A stretch of 64,000 nt of DNA from Pseudomonadota bacterium (GTDB lineage: Bacteria > Pseudomonadota > Alphaproteobacteria > Rhodospirillales > Magnetospirillaceae), in contig JAJYTF010000028.1 of the NCBI GenBank assembly GCA_021793155.1, forward strand, positions 1 through 64,000, given 5' to 3'. Of the stretch, positions 61,517 through 64,000 are shown piece after piece (the first letter of the stretch is position 1; each line of letters opens with the position of its first letter). Under the pieces are notes generated by a model, which was not told the DNA's origin, ran no database searches, and saw only the letters and a program-made list of their open reading frames with translations. Made by a program: the position numbers and the translations under genes.

Positions 61517-62653
61517 TCAACCGGCCAGTGCGACGCCTGCCAACCGGCCGATGGCAAAGGTAATACCTGCGGCGGCATAGCCGATCAACACCTGGCGCCC
61601 GCCGGCGAAAAGCGTGTTGATCCCGGTGAACAGCGAGGTGCCGGCGCCGACCAGGAACAGCGCGGCGCCGCAGGTAATCAGGCTGCCGACCAGGGCGGGC
61701 AAGCCGGACAGGAAGAAATAGGGCAGGATGGGGAACACGGCCCCCAGGGAGAACAGGCCGAAGGACGCCGCCGCCGCCGCCCAGGCCGATCCGCCCAGGT
61801 CATCGGGGTTCACCCCCAGTTCCTCGCGGACCAGGGTATCAAGCGCGGTGCCCTTGTTGGACATCATGCGGTCGGCCAGAATTCTTGCTTCGGTGGCGCC
61901 AAGGCCCTTGGCCTGGTAGATCAGCACCAGTTCCTCCCGCTCCTCGGCGGGAATTTCGGCCAGTTCCGAGGCCTCGGTGGCGATTTGCCGCTGGTAAAAC
62001 TCCCGCGAGCTGTTGACCGAAAGCCATTCACCCATGGCCATCGAGCAGGCGCCGGCCACCAGGCCGGCCATTCCGGTCAGCAGGATGGTGCGTGGCTCGG
62101 CAACCGCCCCGGCAACTCCCATGACCAGGCTGAGATTGGAGACCAGGCCGTCGTTGGCGCCCAGCACCGCCGCGCGCAACGCGTTTCCTCCCATCGCCCG
62201 GTGCCGACCTTCCAGGCGGGCCAGGTTGGGCCCCGACATGCCGCGCGGGCCGGCCACCTGCTCCGCCACCGCCTGGACGATGCGGGCATGGGATCGTTCT
62301 GCCGCGGGAAGGCCTCCGGCCACCGCTTCGGGCTGGCTGTCGTAGCTGCCGATATCGGCCTGCTCCTGGGCGTTCACCGTCTCCAGAACAAAACTGGGGC
62401 CCAGCCGGCGGGCCAGCCAGCCGAGAACACGCGTCCGCCAGCCCGGGCGAAGCTGCGGCACGGGGGCGCCCGAGCGGGCAAGGCGGCGGCGCCAGAAATC
62501 GGCGTGGGAGTCCTCGATGGTCGCCAGGCGGCGATAGACTGTCGCCAACTCGGGGTTGGGCTCGACTTCGGCCAAGGTGCGATACAGCGCGCTGCTGTCG
62601 ACTTCGCCTTGCAGATTGGCCCGGTAACGGCTTTCGGCTTTGGAACTGGGCAT
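61517..62653 (-). CDS. Ferritin-like VIT1/CCC1 family protein (MbfA-type)
   Basis: 378 residues from MPSSKAESRYRANLQGEVDSSALYRTLAEVEP; the longer frame is not used because the ferritin-like domain begins right after this Met. N-terminal erythrin/ferritin-like half ~1-140 with E..Y/E..H pairs ('GEVDSSALYRTL', 'LATIEDSHADFWRRRL', 'AAERSHARIVQAV'). The C-terminal half is a VIT1/CCC1 transporter ('AAVLGANDGLVSNLSLVMGVAGA', 'MAMGEWLSVNSSREFY', ~5 helices). MbfA in Rhizobiales exports iron and protects against peroxide. Confidence 0.9.
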   Translation of the reverse strand: MPSSKAESRYRANLQGEVDSSALYRTLAEVEPNPELATVYRRLATIEDSHADFWRRRLARSGAPVPQLRPGWRTRVLGWLARRLGPSFVLETVNAQEQADIGSYDSQPEAVAGGLPAAERSHARIVQAVAEQVAGPRGMSGPNLARLEGRHRAMGGNALRAAVLGANDGLVSNLSLVMGVAGAVAEPRTILLTGMAGLVAGACSMAMGEWLSVNSSREFYQRQIATEASELAEIPAEEREELVLIYQAKGLGATEARILADRMMSNKGTALDTLVREELGVNPDDLGGSAWAAAAASFGLFSLGAVFPILPYFFLSGLPALVGSLITCGAALFLVGAGTSLFTGINTLFAGGRQVLIGYAAAGITFAIGRLAGVALAG

Positions 62654-62931
62654 CTTGCTCTCCGATTCCGAAGGCCTTGCCCAGGGGCAGTTGGGGTCTG
62701 CGGAGCGGTCCGTAAAGAGCGAAGAATCGGGCAGGGATAGCGGGGCGGATGCGGCTTCCTGTCCAATGCGCACTTGCCTTTCGCGCGGCGGAGGCCCATA
62801 TACGGCGGACGAAGTTTTGCTTTGGGTTCGCCCGCGCTCGCCTTTCGGCGCCGGTAGTGGTGTCTCCCAGACTAAATTCGGGTCCCGTCGCATAGGGCGC
62901 GGGGCGGCGACAGACGGGGAGAATGAATTCC

Positions 62932-63138
62932 ATGTCTACTGGTACCGTCAAGTGGTTCAACTCGACCAAGGGTTATGGCTTCATTACGCCGGACGAGGGC
63001 GGCCAGGACGTGTTCCTGCATATCTCGGCGGTTGAACGCGCGGGTCTGGCCTCGGTGGCCGAAGGGCAGAAGCTGTCCTATGACCTGCAGCGCGGCCGTA
63101 GTGGCAAGAACGAAGCCACGAATATCAAGGTCGTCTGA
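62932..63138 (+). CDS. cspA: Cold-shock domain protein
   Basis: 68 residues from MSTGTVKWFNSTKGYGFI, with GGGGAGAA upstream; a longer start three codons earlier (62923) is also possible. RNP1 'KGYGFI' and RNP2 'VFLHI' nucleic-acid-binding motifs are intact, as in CspA. Acts as RNA chaperone. The rhlE helicase gene follows by 14 bases, a common arrangement for cold-induced RNA metabolism. Confidence 0.94.
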   Translation: MSTGTVKWFNSTKGYGFITPDEGGQDVFLHISAVERAGLASVAEGQKLSYDLQRGRSGKNEATNIKVV

Positions 63139-63152
63139 GCGCTCATCAGTTC

Positions 63153-64000
<848 letters not shown>

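Overview
The window is GC-rich, gene-dense DNA from a metabolically versatile alphaproteobacterium. The gene set (Rnf complex with RnfH, cytochrome bd oxidase, class I PHA synthase, indolepyruvate:ferredoxin oxidoreductase, hemerythrin, membrane ferritin, many c-di-GMP proteins and a chemoreceptor) fits a microaerophilic or facultatively anaerobic member of the Rhodospirillales, of the Magnetospirillum/Phaeospirillum/Telmatospirillum kind. The genus is an inference from gene content; no rRNA or tRNA gene was seen.

Layout, left to right. 1-3 kb: the tail of an IS630-type transposase, a LysR regulator and a PAS-GGDEF-EAL protein. 3-10 kb: a complete minus-strand operon apbE-rseC-rnfABCDGEH ending in an intrinsic terminator. 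10-17 kb: a stand-alone TrpB2-type synthase, a LysE exporter, and a FIST protein overlapping a GGDEF-EAL protein that carries a zinc-binding-like CZB tail. 17-25 kb: phaC, an acyl-CoA ligase, and the arylacetate module paaK-iorA-iorB. 25-27 kb: a GntR regulator starting next to a perfect 30-bp palindrome, with a TSUP exporter and its DUF1634 partner. 27-29.5 kb: an accessory patch with a Phd/PemK-type toxin-antitoxin pair, a broken PIN-toxin remnant and greB. 29.7-33.5 kb: the most unusual locus, in which a corrinoid-binding protein, a UroD/MtaA-like protein with altered zinc ligands and a DUF1638-GAF-PAS-GGDEF protein sit together behind a sigma-54-like promoter.

33.6-43 kb: rarD, hisC, a protein resembling Hpt plus receiver but lacking both phosphorylation residues, a DASS transporter overlapping an unknown gene, an SDR, and a PAS-PAS-GGDEF-EAL protein. 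43-50.5 kb: a ferritin-like protein and the cydABX-cydD-(small ORF)-cydC operon; cydD has an apparent one-base frameshift in a G6 tract. 50.7-64 kb: acyltransferase, FkbM methyltransferase, a haem-type DUF3365 protein, a SLAC1/TDT channel with a Crp/Fnr regulator, a small methyltransferase, a chemoreceptor, an EAL-CBS-GGDDF protein, a glycosyltransferase, an atypical hemerythrin, a ferritin-VIT1 protein, a cold-shock protein and the start of a DEAD-box helicase.

Functional threads: IorAB makes reduced ferredoxin from arylpyruvates, and Rnf couples ferredoxin to NAD and the ion gradient. CydABX with CydDC gives high-affinity O2 respiration. Five proteins with GGDEF and/or EAL domains, several with a degenerate half, point to dense c-di-GMP signalling tied to redox or metabolic input.
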